Shown: positions 24,462 to 32,760 of the stretch, one piece after another
Numbering within the stretch: the stretch's first letter is position 1
Layout of the letters: every line of letters starts with the position of its first letter
Assembly: GCA_964478545.1 (NCBI GenBank)
Contig: CAYZIS010000019.1
Location: 1 to 50,981 of the forward strand
Length of the DNA: 50,981 nt
Reading direction: 5' to 3'
DNA from: DQWO01 sp964478545
GTDB taxonomy: Bacteria > Desulfobacterota > Anaeroferrophillalia > Anaeroferrophillales > Anaeroferrophillaceae
Translations under genes and position numbers: made by a program
Notes under the pieces: model-generated
Databases searched by the model: none
The model's input: only the letters and a program-made list of their open reading frames with translations
What the model was told of the DNA's origin: nothing

Positions 24462-25226
24462 CTATGAATCTCTCAACTTTGACGAAGTCGTCAAAGTTGA
24501 GGTAAGGTATTGGACAATGGCAATAGCGGCAATAGTAGCGGTTTCAAGGCGTAAAATGGTGGAGCCGAGGCTTATTGTCCGGCAGTCGTATCCGGTTAAA
24601 AATTCGATTTCTTCCGGGGAAAATCCGCCTTCCGGACCAATAATCATGAGTACTTTCCGGGCATGGGCCAGGGCCGCAGCCTGGGTTGAAATTCCTTCGG
24701 TCGCTGGTCCATGGAAGAGCAGCTTCACAATATTTTTTCCGGTTGGCAAGTTCAAGGATGTTAGGGGGATAGGATGTTTGATTTCAGGCAGATATGGATT
24801 GCCGCACTGTTTGATTGCTTCAAGGGCTGTTTTCTGCCATTGGATAAGCTTACGTTCTTTATCCCGGCTTGCCGGCAGTTGTTTGACTGAATAGCGGGTC
24901 TCCAGCGGGATAATCTTCCTGATACCCAGCTCGACCGCCTTTTGGATGATGAAAATAAATTTTTTCCCCTTGGGGAGGGCCAGGGCCAGGGTGATTGAAG
25001 GGGAGTTTTGCTGGCAGTGGCGGTGGGTTTCTACTTCAGCCTGAAATGAATTGTTTGCGGTATCGATGGCAATTATTCTGCCTGTATACTTGCCGCCCTG
25101 ACCGTCAAGAAAATGAATCAGGTCTCCTGTTTTTTTTCGCAGCACGGTGATGAAATGGCGGTATTCATCCCGATTGAAACTGGCTGTGGTGCCTGATATT
25201 CGCCTGGTAAAGCTGAAATTGGCCAT
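24462..25226 (-). CDS. rsmE: 16S rRNA m3U1498 methyltransferase RsmE
   Basis: The 254-residue SPOUT methyltransferase has the PUA-like N-terminal part (HFITVLRKKTGDLIHFLDGQ) and the SAM-knot motifs KAVELGIRKIIPLETRYS, LMIIGPEGGFSPEEIEFL and ISLGSTILRLETATIAAI. RsmE methylates U1498 of 16S rRNA. Its last residues, TLTTSSKLRDS, are encoded by a 30-base perfect hairpin (24472-24501), which appears to have altered the natural C-terminus. It lies 11 bases after rimO in the ilvE-rimO-rsmE operon. Confidence 0.9.
   Translation of the reverse strand: MANFSFTRRISGTTASFNRDEYRHFITVLRKKTGDLIHFLDGQGGKYTGRIIAIDTANNSFQAEVETHRHCQQNSPSITLALALPKGKKFIFIIQKAVELGIRKIIPLETRYSVKQLPASRDKERKLIQWQKTALEAIKQCGNPYLPEIKHPIPLTSLNLPTGKNIVKLLFHGPATEGISTQAAALAHARKVLMIIGPEGGFSPEEIEFLTGYDCRTISLGSTILRLETATIAAIAIVQYLTSTLTTSSKLRDS
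24472..24501. repeat. Perfect hairpin embedded in the 3' end of rsmE
   Basis: CTCAACTTTGACGA, AG, then TCGTCAAAGTTGAG form a 14-bp stem with a 2-base loop. The stop codon of rsmE lies just beyond it. The CTCAACTTT end is shared with the terminal repeats of the element at 27795-27919. Confidence 0.7.
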
Positions 25227-25237
25227 GGCTCAATGAA

Positions 25238-26602
25238 TTATGGTGTAGTTTGCAGAGAAAAATTGTCGTTCAGGGAGGCAAAGAGATCGTATTCATGTAC
25301 CTGATTGATTCTTCCGATGGCCATTTCACCTGGCTGGGCGAAACCCTCGGTGACATAGGTAATTCCATCAATATCAGGGGCTTGAAAAGCTGTTCTCGCC
25401 TGGAGTAGAAATTCAGACTCGAGGCTTTCGCCTTCCATCAATAGAGGTATATTTTTACCGATATATGTCTGCAGGTGTTGGCTGGTAATCTGACGCTGGC
25501 AATCCATGATGGCCCGGCATCGCTCCTCTTTTACCGATTCTTCAACTTGGTTTTCCAGTATGGCGGCTTTAGTGCCGGTTTCCGGCCAATAGGGAAAACA
25601 GCCAAGATAGGTGAAATATCCTTCGCCGATAAAATCCAACAGGAGTTGAAAGTCGTGGTCTGTCTCACCCGGAAAACCGACAATCACCGTGCTTCTCAGG
25701 TGAATATTTCGTTTCAGTGAGCCTAATTTATCAATGGTTTCTCTGATGGCTTGTGAGTGGTCATGGCGGTTCATGCGTTTCAGAACCGGGTCACTGATAT
25801 GCTGGATAGGCAGGTCGAGATAGGGGCAGATCTTTGTTTGTTCCCCCAGCAGATTTATGAGTTCATTACTGATCTTCCCCGGATATGCATATAAAAGGCG
25901 AATCCACTCCAGCCCATCAATCTCATTCAACTGTTCCAGTAACCGGACAAGGTCAGGCCGGCCCGGAAGCTTCTGCCCGTAAGCAGTTATGTCCTGGGCG
26001 ATTATATTCAGTTCTTTGACTCCGGCATCAGCAAGCTCTGAAGCTTTGCGAGCCAGTTCGGCCAGGGGGAAACTTACCTGTTTTCCCTTGAGTTGTGGAA
26101 TGATGCAGTAGCTGCAGTGGTTGTCACATCCTTCGGCAATTTTGAGGTAAGCGGTATGGGGCTGACTGGTGGTTTGCGGCAGAACGCAGGTATTCTGGTA
26201 GTCTGGGGGGGATACATGAAGCCTGGCCGGTGATTTGCCGTGGAGAAGTTTTAGTAAAAGTTTTGGAAGTTCCAGAAAGGCCGAGGTCCCGAGAGCCAAA
26301 TCAATTTCCGGAATTTGTTTAAGCAATTCCTGGCCATAGCGCTGGGGCAGACAACCCATAACGGCCAGGTAGCGGCAAGTTCCAGCTTGTTTATATTCGG
26401 CTATTTCCAAGATCGCATCCAGCGATTCTTCCACTGCCGGCTGGATGAAAGCACAGGTATTAACAATGATTATTTCAGCGTCATCCACCTGGCCCACAAG
26501 GGGAAATTCCTTGCTGGACAGCAGGGCCAGCAACTGTTCGGCATCCACCTGATTTTTAGGACAGCCCAGGGTGATAACCGCGGTCTTCGGTAGTTGAGTC
26601 AT
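25238..26602 (-). CDS. rimO: Ribosomal protein S12 methylthiotransferase RimO
   Basis: The 454-residue radical-SAM enzyme has the N-terminal MTTase domain (ITLGCPKNQVDAEQL, IIVNTCAFIQPAVEES, AVMGCLPQRYGQEL) whose three Cys bind the auxiliary cluster. The radical-SAM cluster site is CDNHCSYC, and a TRAM domain lies at the end. It adds a methylthio group to Asp of ribosomal protein S12. Its start overlaps the ilvE stop as ATGA, so the two are translationally coupled. Confidence 0.93.
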   Translation of the reverse strand: MTQLPKTAVITLGCPKNQVDAEQLLALLSSKEFPLVGQVDDAEIIIVNTCAFIQPAVEESLDAILEIAEYKQAGTCRYLAVMGCLPQRYGQELLKQIPEIDLALGTSAFLELPKLLLKLLHGKSPARLHVSPPDYQNTCVLPQTTSQPHTAYLKIAEGCDNHCSYCIIPQLKGKQVSFPLAELARKASELADAGVKELNIIAQDITAYGQKLPGRPDLVRLLEQLNEIDGLEWIRLLYAYPGKISNELINLLGEQTKICPYLDLPIQHISDPVLKRMNRHDHSQAIRETIDKLGSLKRNIHLRSTVIVGFPGETDHDFQLLLDFIGEGYFTYLGCFPYWPETGTKAAILENQVEESVKEERCRAIMDCQRQITSQHLQTYIGKNIPLLMEGESLESEFLLQARTAFQAPDIDGITYVTEGFAQPGEMAIGRINQVHEYDLFASLNDNFSLQTTP

Positions 26603-27675
26603 CCGCTAACGGTTACTTTTTCCAGCCATCCATAGGTGTCAGGCAATAAGCCATATTGAATGCCGGCGATATGGTCGAAAAGGCGTTGGGATAATGGGCC
26701 AACTTTGCCGTCATTAATCTTGAATTTCTGCTGTTTATATTTCAACTTACCCACCGGGGAGATAACCGCTGCCGTGCCGGTTCCAAACATTTCTTCCAGT
26801 TTTCCACTGTCTGCCGCAGTCAAGAGCTCATCTATGCTGATGGGGCGTTCTGCGCAGGGGATCCCCCATTCTTTAAGAATCGTCAGGACGGAATCGCGGG
26901 TAGTTCCCGGTAAAATGCTGCCGTTTAAAAGAGGAGTAATGACCTCTCCATCAATCTTCAGCATAATATTCATGGTTCCCACTTCTTCCAGAAACTTCAA
27001 TTCCTTGGCATCAAGCCAGAGAACCTGGGTGTAACCCTTTTCCTTGGCTTTTAAAGCCGCCAACAGGCTGGCAGCATAATTTCCCGGGGTTTTGATGTTG
27101 CCAATGCCTCCTTGCACCGCCCGCACGTATTTGTTTTCCACCAGGATTTTTACCGGGTTAAACCCTTCGGCATAATAAGCTCCTACCGGTGAAAGAATGA
27201 TGAAGAGTCTATAGGTGTCAGAAGGCCGGACGCCGAGAAAATTATCCGTGGCAATGATAAACGGTCTGATATACAGTGCCGTTCCCTTGGCATTGGGAAC
27301 CCACTGGTGATCAACTTCAAGTAACTGTTTGAGTGCTTTAAGGGCGAATTCCGCATCAATTTGGGGGATGCACACTCGATCGGCGGACCGGTTAAAGCGG
27401 ACAAAATGGGTCTGGGGACGAAAAATGCCAATATTGCCATCTTCCTGGCGAAAGGCCTTCATCCCCTCAAAAATGGCCTGGCCATAGTGGAAAACCATCA
27501 TGGATGGTTCAACACAAAAAGGGGCATAGGGTTCAATGCGTGGATGGTGCCATTCCTGCTCCCGGTTATAATCCATGACCAGCATGTGGTCAGTAAATAA
27601 TTGTCCAAAACCCAGCTTGTCGGCAGCCGGGATCGGTTTTTTTGTTGAAGTGTGGGAGATGCTTACTGTTTCCAT
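26599..27675 (-). CDS. ilvE: Branched-chain amino acid aminotransferase
   Basis: The 358-residue PLP enzyme is of the larger BCAT type (about 350 residues). LGFGQLFTDHMLVMDYN begins the fold. GIGNIKTPGNYAASLLA holds the PLP lysine context, WLDAKELKFLEEVGTMNI follows, and GTGTAAVISPVGKLKY is near the C-terminus. It interconverts Leu/Ile/Val and their keto acids. The ATG at 27673-27675 with AAGGAG is preferred over the upstream start, which would add 26 unusual residues. It heads the ilvE-rimO-rsmE operon. Confidence 0.92.
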   Translation of the reverse strand: METVSISHTSTKKPIPAADKLGFGQLFTDHMLVMDYNREQEWHHPRIEPYAPFCVEPSMMVFHYGQAIFEGMKAFRQEDGNIGIFRPQTHFVRFNRSADRVCIPQIDAEFALKALKQLLEVDHQWVPNAKGTALYIRPFIIATDNFLGVRPSDTYRLFIILSPVGAYYAEGFNPVKILVENKYVRAVQGGIGNIKTPGNYAASLLAALKAKEKGYTQVLWLDAKELKFLEEVGTMNIMLKIDGEVITPLLNGSILPGTTRDSVLTILKEWGIPCAERPISIDELLTAADSGKLEEMFGTGTAAVISPVGKLKYKQQKFKINDGKVGPLSQRLFDHIAGIQYGLLPDTYGWLEKVTVSG

Positions 27676-27794
27676 GGCGTACTTGCTCCTTCGATAAAAA
27701 TGGTCATTCCATGATGGGCTATAGCAGGTTTCACTTTTCTTGACAAGACGCAAAATGCGTGACAGGTAAGTGGTAGGCGGTGTTTTCTTTATGT

Positions 27795-27919
27795 CTCAAC
27801 TTTCTGAGTTGTTCTAAAAAACAGCCGTGCCTGTCGCCGTGCCTGCCGGCAGGCACGGCTATGAGCCAAGCCCGAACATCCTGTAATGTATTCTTGGCAA
27901 TGAAAGTCAGAAAGTTGAG
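27795..27919. repeat. MITE-like element with 13-bp terminal inverted repeats
   Basis: CTCAACTTTCTGA (27795-27807) and TCAGAAAGTTGAG (27907-27919) are perfect inverted ends. Inside is a 24-base perfect palindrome (27836-27859, GCCGTGCCTGCC and its complement), and the 20-base repeat shared with 22636-22655 in inverted orientation. It sits in the divergent gap between ilvE and nfi, where it may affect both promoters. Confidence 0.7.
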
Positions 27920-27944
27920 TCTATGTTTTTAAGAGGATTGGAGC

Positions 27945-28661
27945 ATGTCTCATCAGGTCATCAATCATCCATGGCAGTTATCATACAAGGAAGCAGTAGA
28001 TTTACAGCGGCAGCTGCGGGAACGGGTCATTGTCGCAGATCAGGATAACTGGCCGCCGGAAACTGTGGCAGGGGCCGATATTTCTTATGACCGGCGCCAC
28101 AACATGCTGTTCGCCGCTGTGCTGATATTTTCTTATCCGGATTTAACCCTGATGGCGGTGGAACAGCAATTAGCCGTTGCTTCCTTTCCCTACATTCCCG
28201 GATTGTTGACCTTTCGTGAAGGGCCATTGCTGGCTGAAATTCTGCATCGCTGTTCCCGCCTGCCGGATTTGCTGGTCTGTGATGGGCATGGGATAGCCCA
28301 CCCCCGTGGATTTGGACTGGCTGCGCATCTGGGTGTTCTTTTTGACCTGCCAACTATTGGTTGTGCCAAAAGTAGGCTGGTGGGAGAATATGAACTGCCA
28401 GGGCTGGAAAAGGGGGCAATGAGCCCCTTGCTGGGAACGACTGGGGAACTTCTCGGCATGGTGGTCCGGACCCGGACGAGGGTTAAACCGGTTTTTGTCT
28501 CACCTGGGCACCTTACAACTGTAAAGAGGGCAGCCATGATGGTGCTGAAACTTTCCACCCGCTATCGTTTGCCGGAAGTTACCCGCCAGGCTCACCACTA
28601 TGTTAACCGGATGCGCCAAAAATGGCTGGCAGAAAGAGAACGGCCAGTACCATCAGCGTGA
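27945..28661 (+). CDS. nfi: Endonuclease V
   Basis: The 238-residue protein has the Endonuclease V motifs: VAGADISYD with the catalytic Asp, PYIPGLLTFREGPLL, LLVCDGHGIAHPRGFGLA, and CAKSRLVGEY. It cuts the second phosphodiester bond 3' of deaminated bases such as inosine in DNA. It lies immediately downstream of the element at 27795-27919 and converges with cooT. Confidence 0.92.
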   Translation: MSHQVINHPWQLSYKEAVDLQRQLRERVIVADQDNWPPETVAGADISYDRRHNMLFAAVLIFSYPDLTLMAVEQQLAVASFPYIPGLLTFREGPLLAEILHRCSRLPDLLVCDGHGIAHPRGFGLAAHLGVLFDLPTIGCAKSRLVGEYELPGLEKGAMSPLLGTTGELLGMVVRTRTRVKPVFVSPGHLTTVKRAAMMVLKLSTRYRLPEVTRQAHHYVNRMRQKWLAERERPVPSA

Positions 28662-28856
28662 TTAGTTTTCCTGGATGAGAATCTTATGTTTCAATAAATC
28701 CATTTCTTTGATGGAGGCATTAAGGGTTAAACGGTCTCCAAAAAGGCCGGTTAGCTCCAGGGAACCATCTTCCAGGGGGGTGATGAAAGAAACATCCTCC
28801 ATCACCATTTTTTCAGTTCCATTCTTTTTTACCAGAAAAGCATTCGATTGGCACAT
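28662..28856 (-). CDS. cooT: CooT-family nickel-binding protein
   Basis: The 64-residue protein starts MCQSNAFLVKKNGTEKMV and continues MEDVSFITPLEDG and SIKEMDLLKHKI, the CooT pattern with the N-terminal Cys that binds nickel. CooT proteins are small nickel chaperones linked to CO dehydrogenase. The second ATG (28854-28856) is chosen because GGAGG needs spacing and because the family starts MC. No CODH genes are in the window. Confidence 0.8.
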   Translation of the reverse strand: MCQSNAFLVKKNGTEKMVMEDVSFITPLEDGSLELTGLFGDRLTLNASIKEMDLLKHKILIQEN

Positions 28857-29065
28857 CATAACCTCCGTGAAATTTATAAATTCTTTCGCCTAACCTAACA
28901 TACTGGCTTTCCAATAATCAAGATATGATTTGAGTTGAAAATCCTTTTTGATTGACATGGCAGCTTAAATGATATATCGAAACTCAGTTCTATTCATGTT
29001 TTTTTGTACACATCTTAACAGTCAACGTAAAGTGTTAAGATGGAAAAGGGCTGGAAGATGGCTTT
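28857..29065. other. Gap before the decayed acyl-CoA dehydrogenase
   Basis: TTGACA at 28952-28957 and TATATC at 28973-28978 (15-base spacer) could be the old promoter of the pseudogene. No gene is seen. Confidence 0.3.
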
Positions 29066-29669
29066 ATGTTTTGATTTAGCGGAAGAATAGGAAATTCCGT
29101 GTAAAAGTGTGCGTTCTTTTGCAGAAAAGGAGATTGCTCCGGTTGTACAGGAATTGGATGAAAAGGAAGAATTTTCTTTGGAAGTGACCAGGAAAATGGG
29201 AGCTCTTGGTTTGTTTGGTATGTTTGTGTCTCCTGAATATGGTGGTTCCGGACTGGATTATGTTTCCTATATTATTGCTGTCGAAGAAATTGCCCGGGTT
29301 GATGGTTCACAGGCTGCTACCGTGGCAGCGGGAAATTCCCTGGGGATTGGGCCGATCAATTATTTTGGTTCTGAAGAACAGAAGAAAAAATGGCTGCCTC
29401 CTTTATGCTCGGGTAAAATGCTGGCAGCTTTTGGTTTAACGGAGGCCAATGCCGGTTCCGATGCTGGTAATTCAAAGACCAATGCCGTATTGGACGGCAA
29501 TGAATGGGTTATTAATGGCTCAAAAATCTTTATTACCAATGCTTCCACCCCGATTACCGGAGTTATTGTGGTCCAGGCAGTTACCGGTACCAGACCTGAT
29601 GGTCGGCCGGAGATGAGCTGTATTCTGGTTCCTGCCGATGTTGCAGGGTTGGATTGCCGGGTTGCTTAA
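29066..29669 (+). pseudogene. Acyl-CoA dehydrogenase remnant (N-terminal half)
   Basis: The frame reads FDLAEE, TAG (29088-29090), EIPCKSVRSFAEKEIAPVV and onward through GLFGMFVSPEYGGSGLDYV, YFGSEEQKKKWLPPL, AAFGLTEANAGSDAG and NGSKIFITN. These are the typical first 190 residues of an acyl-CoA dehydrogenase, with FAD and substrate loops. An in-frame TAG replaces an expected Gln after the conserved FDLxEE start, the ATG region is damaged, and the C-terminal half, which carries the catalytic Glu in most members, is missing. At 29640-29669 it runs into HMG-CoA lyase sequence in another frame. Confidence 0.75.
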
Positions 29670-30078
29670 AAAAATCATTGCCTGGGGGGTTGAAGAAATA
29701 ACCTTATGCGATACTTGGGGGGTGGCGACTCCCGGCCAGATTTTTTCTTTGCTGCAATACCTTGATGATCAGGATATTAAAAGTGATTTTGGTCTTTACC
29801 TCCATGACAGTTGTGGCCGGGCTTTGGCTGGAGTGATTGCCGGGCTGTAGTGGTGGATAACCCGTTTTGACACTGCTTTAGGTGGTTTGGGTGGTTGTCC
29901 TTTTGCTCCGGGTGCAGCCGGTAATCTGGCTACTGAGGACTTGGTTTTCTGCTTGGAGGAAATGGGCATTAAGACCGGGGTGTCTAAGGATTTATTGGTT
30001 CAGGCCGGCAATCTGTTAGAAAAAAACGTTCATCATTTGGCCAGTCACATGATACCTTTTTTACAGGGTTGTCAATAA
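29645..30078 (+). pseudogene. Hydroxymethylglutaryl-CoA lyase remnant (C-terminal part)
   Basis: WGVEEITLCDTWGVATPGQI, FGLYLHDSCGRALAGVIAGL and, after TAG (29848-29850) in the same frame, TRFDTALGGLGGCPFAPGAA and GNLATEDLVFCLEEMGIKTG match HMG-CoA lyase, including the metal-binding HDxxG region and the catalytic Cys of GGCPFAPG. The N-terminal half is missing and the start is fused to the acyl-CoA dehydrogenase remnant. Together with the downstream hydratase this suggests a former leucine-catabolic operon. Confidence 0.72.
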
Positions 30079-30196
30079 TCCTGACAGCTTGAATACATGC
30101 TTGTAAACTGGGAAAACATATCAACCTATCGGTTTAACTGGTAGATTTAAAACATTGAAACAACAGTATAAAGCTATCAATAGGGAAGGTGAACTT

Positions 30197-30976
30197 ATGT
30201 CAGAGTTGATTTTGACTGAAAATCGAGACGGTGTGTTTTTGCTAACTTTAAACCGGCCGCAAAGTATGAACTCAGTGAATCGGGAGCTGTTAGCTGCCCT
30301 GGCTGAAGAGGTTAAGGCAATTGCTTTTGATCCTGCCGTGCGGGTGGTGGTAATTACCGGTGCCGGAGAAAAGGCATTTTGTTCCGGAGCTGATTTGAAA
30401 GAGCGGGTCACCATGACCCCGATTGAGGTGAAACAGTTTGTTTTCACTATCAGCAATACCTTTACCATGGTTGAAAATCTGCCGAAACCGGTTATCGCTG
30501 CTGTCAATGGTTTTGCTTTCGGGGGTGGAACGGAACTGGCGATGGCCTCTGACATCAGGATTGCCGCCCCGACAGCAGTAATGGGGCTTACGGAAACCAG
30601 CCTTGGAATTATCCCCGGAGCTGGAGGAACCCAGAGATTGGCCCGTTTGGTAGGCAAGGGGAAGGCCAAGGAACTGGTTTTCCTTGCCCAGCGCCTCAAA
30701 GCGACGGAGGCCTTGGATATCGGTCTGGTAAACAGGGTGGCAGCCGAAGGCAAACTGCTTGATGAAGCTCTGGAAATGGCGTCCAAGATTAAGCGGAATG
30801 CCCCAATTGCCTTGGAAATGGCTAAATACGCGATTAATTATGGTAGTGAAATTGACCTTGGTTCCGGCCTGGCGTTGGAATCAAATTGCTACGCAGTCAC
30901 TATCCCCACCAAAGATCGCCAGGAAGGACTCTTGGCTTTCCGCGAGAAGAGAAAACCGGTTTATACCGGGGAATAG
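30197..30976 (+). CDS. Enoyl-CoA hydratase/isomerase family protein
   Basis: The 259-residue protein has the crotonase fold. AFCSGADLKER provides an oxyanion-hole strand, VIAAVNGFAFGGGTELAMAS the second, and LGIIPGAGGTQRLARLVGK the substrate loop. The catalytic Glu pattern (LGIIPGAGG preceded by GLTETS) is intact. The ATG at 30197 with AAGGTG is chosen. Given the acyl-CoA dehydrogenase and HMG-CoA lyase remnants upstream, methylglutaconyl-CoA hydratase is a fair guess, but crotonase-type hydration in beta-oxidation is equally possible. This is the only intact gene of the locus. Confidence 0.82.
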   Translation: MSELILTENRDGVFLLTLNRPQSMNSVNRELLAALAEEVKAIAFDPAVRVVVITGAGEKAFCSGADLKERVTMTPIEVKQFVFTISNTFTMVENLPKPVIAAVNGFAFGGGTELAMASDIRIAAPTAVMGLTETSLGIIPGAGGTQRLARLVGKGKAKELVFLAQRLKATEALDIGLVNRVAAEGKLLDEALEMASKIKRNAPIALEMAKYAINYGSEIDLGSGLALESNCYAVTIPTKDRQEGLLAFREKRKPVYTGE

Positions 30977-31122
30977 TGAGGGCTTCTTAAAAATTCCATT
31001 ATTCAGATATTGTATTCCTCGATTATGAAGTTTTTAGGGTGTTATTGATTTTTCGACTTTTTTGCGTGAGCATAAATATTTTATTAACTGCTGGAATTCC
31101 GATATAAGGTCCTATGTTTTGT

Positions 31123-31314
31123 CAACTGAAGTTACTTCAGGTGCTTTTTTGCGCTCGATTACCTGTTTTTTCAACGACTCATTACGCTGAAATTGCCAAA
31201 CTCGCCTGTCGGGACAGTTTTAAAAACTGTCCCACATTAGGTCAATTTCTGCGATCCATTTGCCGGAAAAAACAACGGTATCTCACGATATCGCGCCGGA
31301 AGTAACTTCAATTG
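31123..31314. repeat. MITE-like element D with imperfect terminal repeats
   Basis: CAACTGAAGTTACTTCAGGTGC (31123-31144) and the inverse of GCGCCGGAAGTAACTTCAATTG (31293-31314) match at 19 of 22 positions. Inside is the palindrome GGGACAGTTTTAAAAACTGTCCC. It is 192 bases long and non-coding. Confidence 0.6.
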
Positions 31315-31355
31315 AACTTCCTTTAATGAAATTTTTTCAGCTGTTTGTTAATAAC

Positions 31356-31538
31356 TCATAGAGTTGAGTTATTAACAAAAGTAGTTTCCATCCGGAAACT
31401 AGTGTTTCCAGATGGGCAATCAGCTCTCAGCTTTCTGCAGTCAGGTTTGTCACAGTATTTTTGCTTTTTGTGATTACGGGAATCAGGACGGAATAAGCTG
31501 CCGCAATGACGGTACTTTTTCTTTTTCAGCTGTTTCAT
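31356..31538 (-). pseudogene. Truncated small zinc-ribbon protein
   Basis: From the ATG at 31536-31538 it reads KQLKKKKYRHCGSLFRPDS and KKQKYCDKPDCRKL, the head of the small CxxC...C...C proteins often found near transposases. After CRKLRAD the frame runs into the palindromic repeat at 31388-31440, which supplies the rest and the stop. The repeat therefore seems to have cut the gene. Confidence 0.55.
31388..31445. repeat. Palindromic repeat family B, copy 1
   Basis: CCATCCGGAAAC (31388-31399), TAGT, GTTTCCAGATGG (31404-31415) form an inverted repeat. It is followed by CAGCTCTCAGCTTTC, as in the copy at 42557-42614. Confidence 0.6.
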
Positions 31539-31832
31539 AAGACCAGTTACCTCCAAAATGACCAATGAAGCAACAAAACAAGATTTTTATAAAGGAAAGA
31601 ATTTGAAGAAGATCAGGAAGAAGAATTTTTAAATTTTTCAGGGAAGAAAATAAATAGGCAGTTGTTACATTTTCACACCGCTATGAATAATGCAGTTTCA
31701 GACCGTCGGTGACACTTGTATACAGCCGGCAATTAAGGGTGTCAATCATGCAAGCCATAAAGTATAATCATGTTGATTTTTATTGGCTTCGTAAGTATCA
31801 ACTTTTAGGATAGAATTTTTTCTATAAATCAC

Positions 31833-31861
31833 TTGACATCGTAAAAGCAGTTAGATATACA
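31833..31861 (+). promoter_or_regulatory. Promoter of the fumarase-Hdr cluster
   Basis: TTGACA (31833-31838), a 17-base spacer and TATACA (31856-31861) form a near-consensus sigma-70 promoter, 58 bases before the fumarase start. Further downstream GTATAC repeats may serve as an operator. Confidence 0.65.
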
Positions 31862-31918
31862 GTATACAATCGATGATGAACTGATATGTAAGTTGAATTA
31901 TTCAGGTAGGGTTTTCCC

Positions 31919-32758
31919 ATGCGTGAAGTAAATGTTGAGCAAATTACCAGGACCATTGCTGACCTTTGTATGAATGCTAATTATTTTCTCGGTGATGATA
32001 TGCTGGCAGCTTTGGAAAAGGCTGTCGCAGCAGAGGAATCACCAACCGGGAGAACTATCTTAGAGCAGTTGCAGGAAAATGCTACTATTGCGGCTACCGA
32101 TCGGGTGCCTATTTGTCAGGATACCGGGTTGGCGGTCATTTTTCTGGAATTGGGGCAGGATCTGCATATTATTGGCGGTGATCTCGAAGCAGCCATTAAT
32201 GAAGGAGTCCGCCAAGGGTATGAGGAAGGTTATCTGCGCAAATCGTCATGTCATCCATTTACCCGGAAAAATATTGGGGATAATACTCCGGCAATTGTCC
32301 ATTGTCGGATAGTTCCGGGCGAGCAACTTAAAATAACCATAGCCCCTAAAGGCGGTGGCAGTGAAAATATGTCCAAAGTAGTGATGCTGAAACCTGCAGA
32401 TGGCATTGCCGGGATCAAAAAACAGGTGGTTGAGTGGGTCGAACAGGCTGGTGGCAACCCTTGTCCGCCGACCATCGTTGGAGTTGGCATCGGCGGTACC
32501 TTTGAACGTGCTGCCCTGTTGGCAAAGGAATCATTGCTGCGAAAGGTGGGAAGTCGTAATCCTGATCCTGAACTTGACCAGCTGGAAAAGGAACTGCTGG
32601 AGGAGATTAATAATCTTGGAATTGGTCCCCAGGGGCTTGGAGGCAGAGTGACCAGTTTTGCGGTTCACGTTAAAATGTTGCCTTGTCATATTGCCAGCCT
32701 GCCTTTGGCGATCAATATTCAATGTCATGCTGCCAGACATAAGGAGGCGGTGCTGTAA
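31919..32758 (+). CDS. Class I fumarate hydratase, alpha (N-terminal) subunit
   Basis: The 279-residue protein is the Fe-S catalytic half of the two-subunit class I hydro-lyases (TtdA/FumA-type). PICQDTGLAVIFLELG and KNIGDNTPAIVHC hold two of the Cys-dependent motifs, KGGGSENMSKVVMLKP binds substrate, and GVGIGGTFERAALLAK follows. The third Cys is CHIASLPLAIN/IQCHAARH. Class I fumarases convert fumarate and malate using an oxygen-sensitive [4Fe-4S] cluster. The next gene supplies the beta subunit. Tartrate dehydratase is an alternative, but the downstream fumarate reductase and SucCD genes argue for fumarase. Confidence 0.88.
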   Translation: MREVNVEQITRTIADLCMNANYFLGDDMLAALEKAVAAEESPTGRTILEQLQENATIAATDRVPICQDTGLAVIFLELGQDLHIIGGDLEAAINEGVRQGYEEGYLRKSSCHPFTRKNIGDNTPAIVHCRIVPGEQLKITIAPKGGGSENMSKVVMLKPADGIAGIKKQVVEWVEQAGGNPCPPTIVGVGIGGTFERAALLAKESLLRKVGSRNPDPELDQLEKELLEEINNLGIGPQGLGGRVTSFAVHVKMLPCHIASLPLAINIQCHAARHKEAVL

Positions 32759-32760
32759 TT

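Larger units (their letters stand above)
30977..31918. other. Long gap filled with mobile repeats and a gene remnant
   Basis: About 940 bases hold no intact gene. They contain an inverted-repeat element (31123-31314), a palindromic repeat (31388-31415), a zinc-ribbon remnant (31356-31538) and the fumarase-operon promoter (31833-31861). Confidence 0.6.

Noticed and set aside
15699..30078. In-frame TGA (15699), TAG (29088, 29848) and, further on, TAA (50113) as possible recoding (Sec or Pyl)
   Set aside because: Three different stop codons occur in unrelated genes that also carry frameshifts or truncations, and no insertion element or conserved Cys/Lys position supports recoding.
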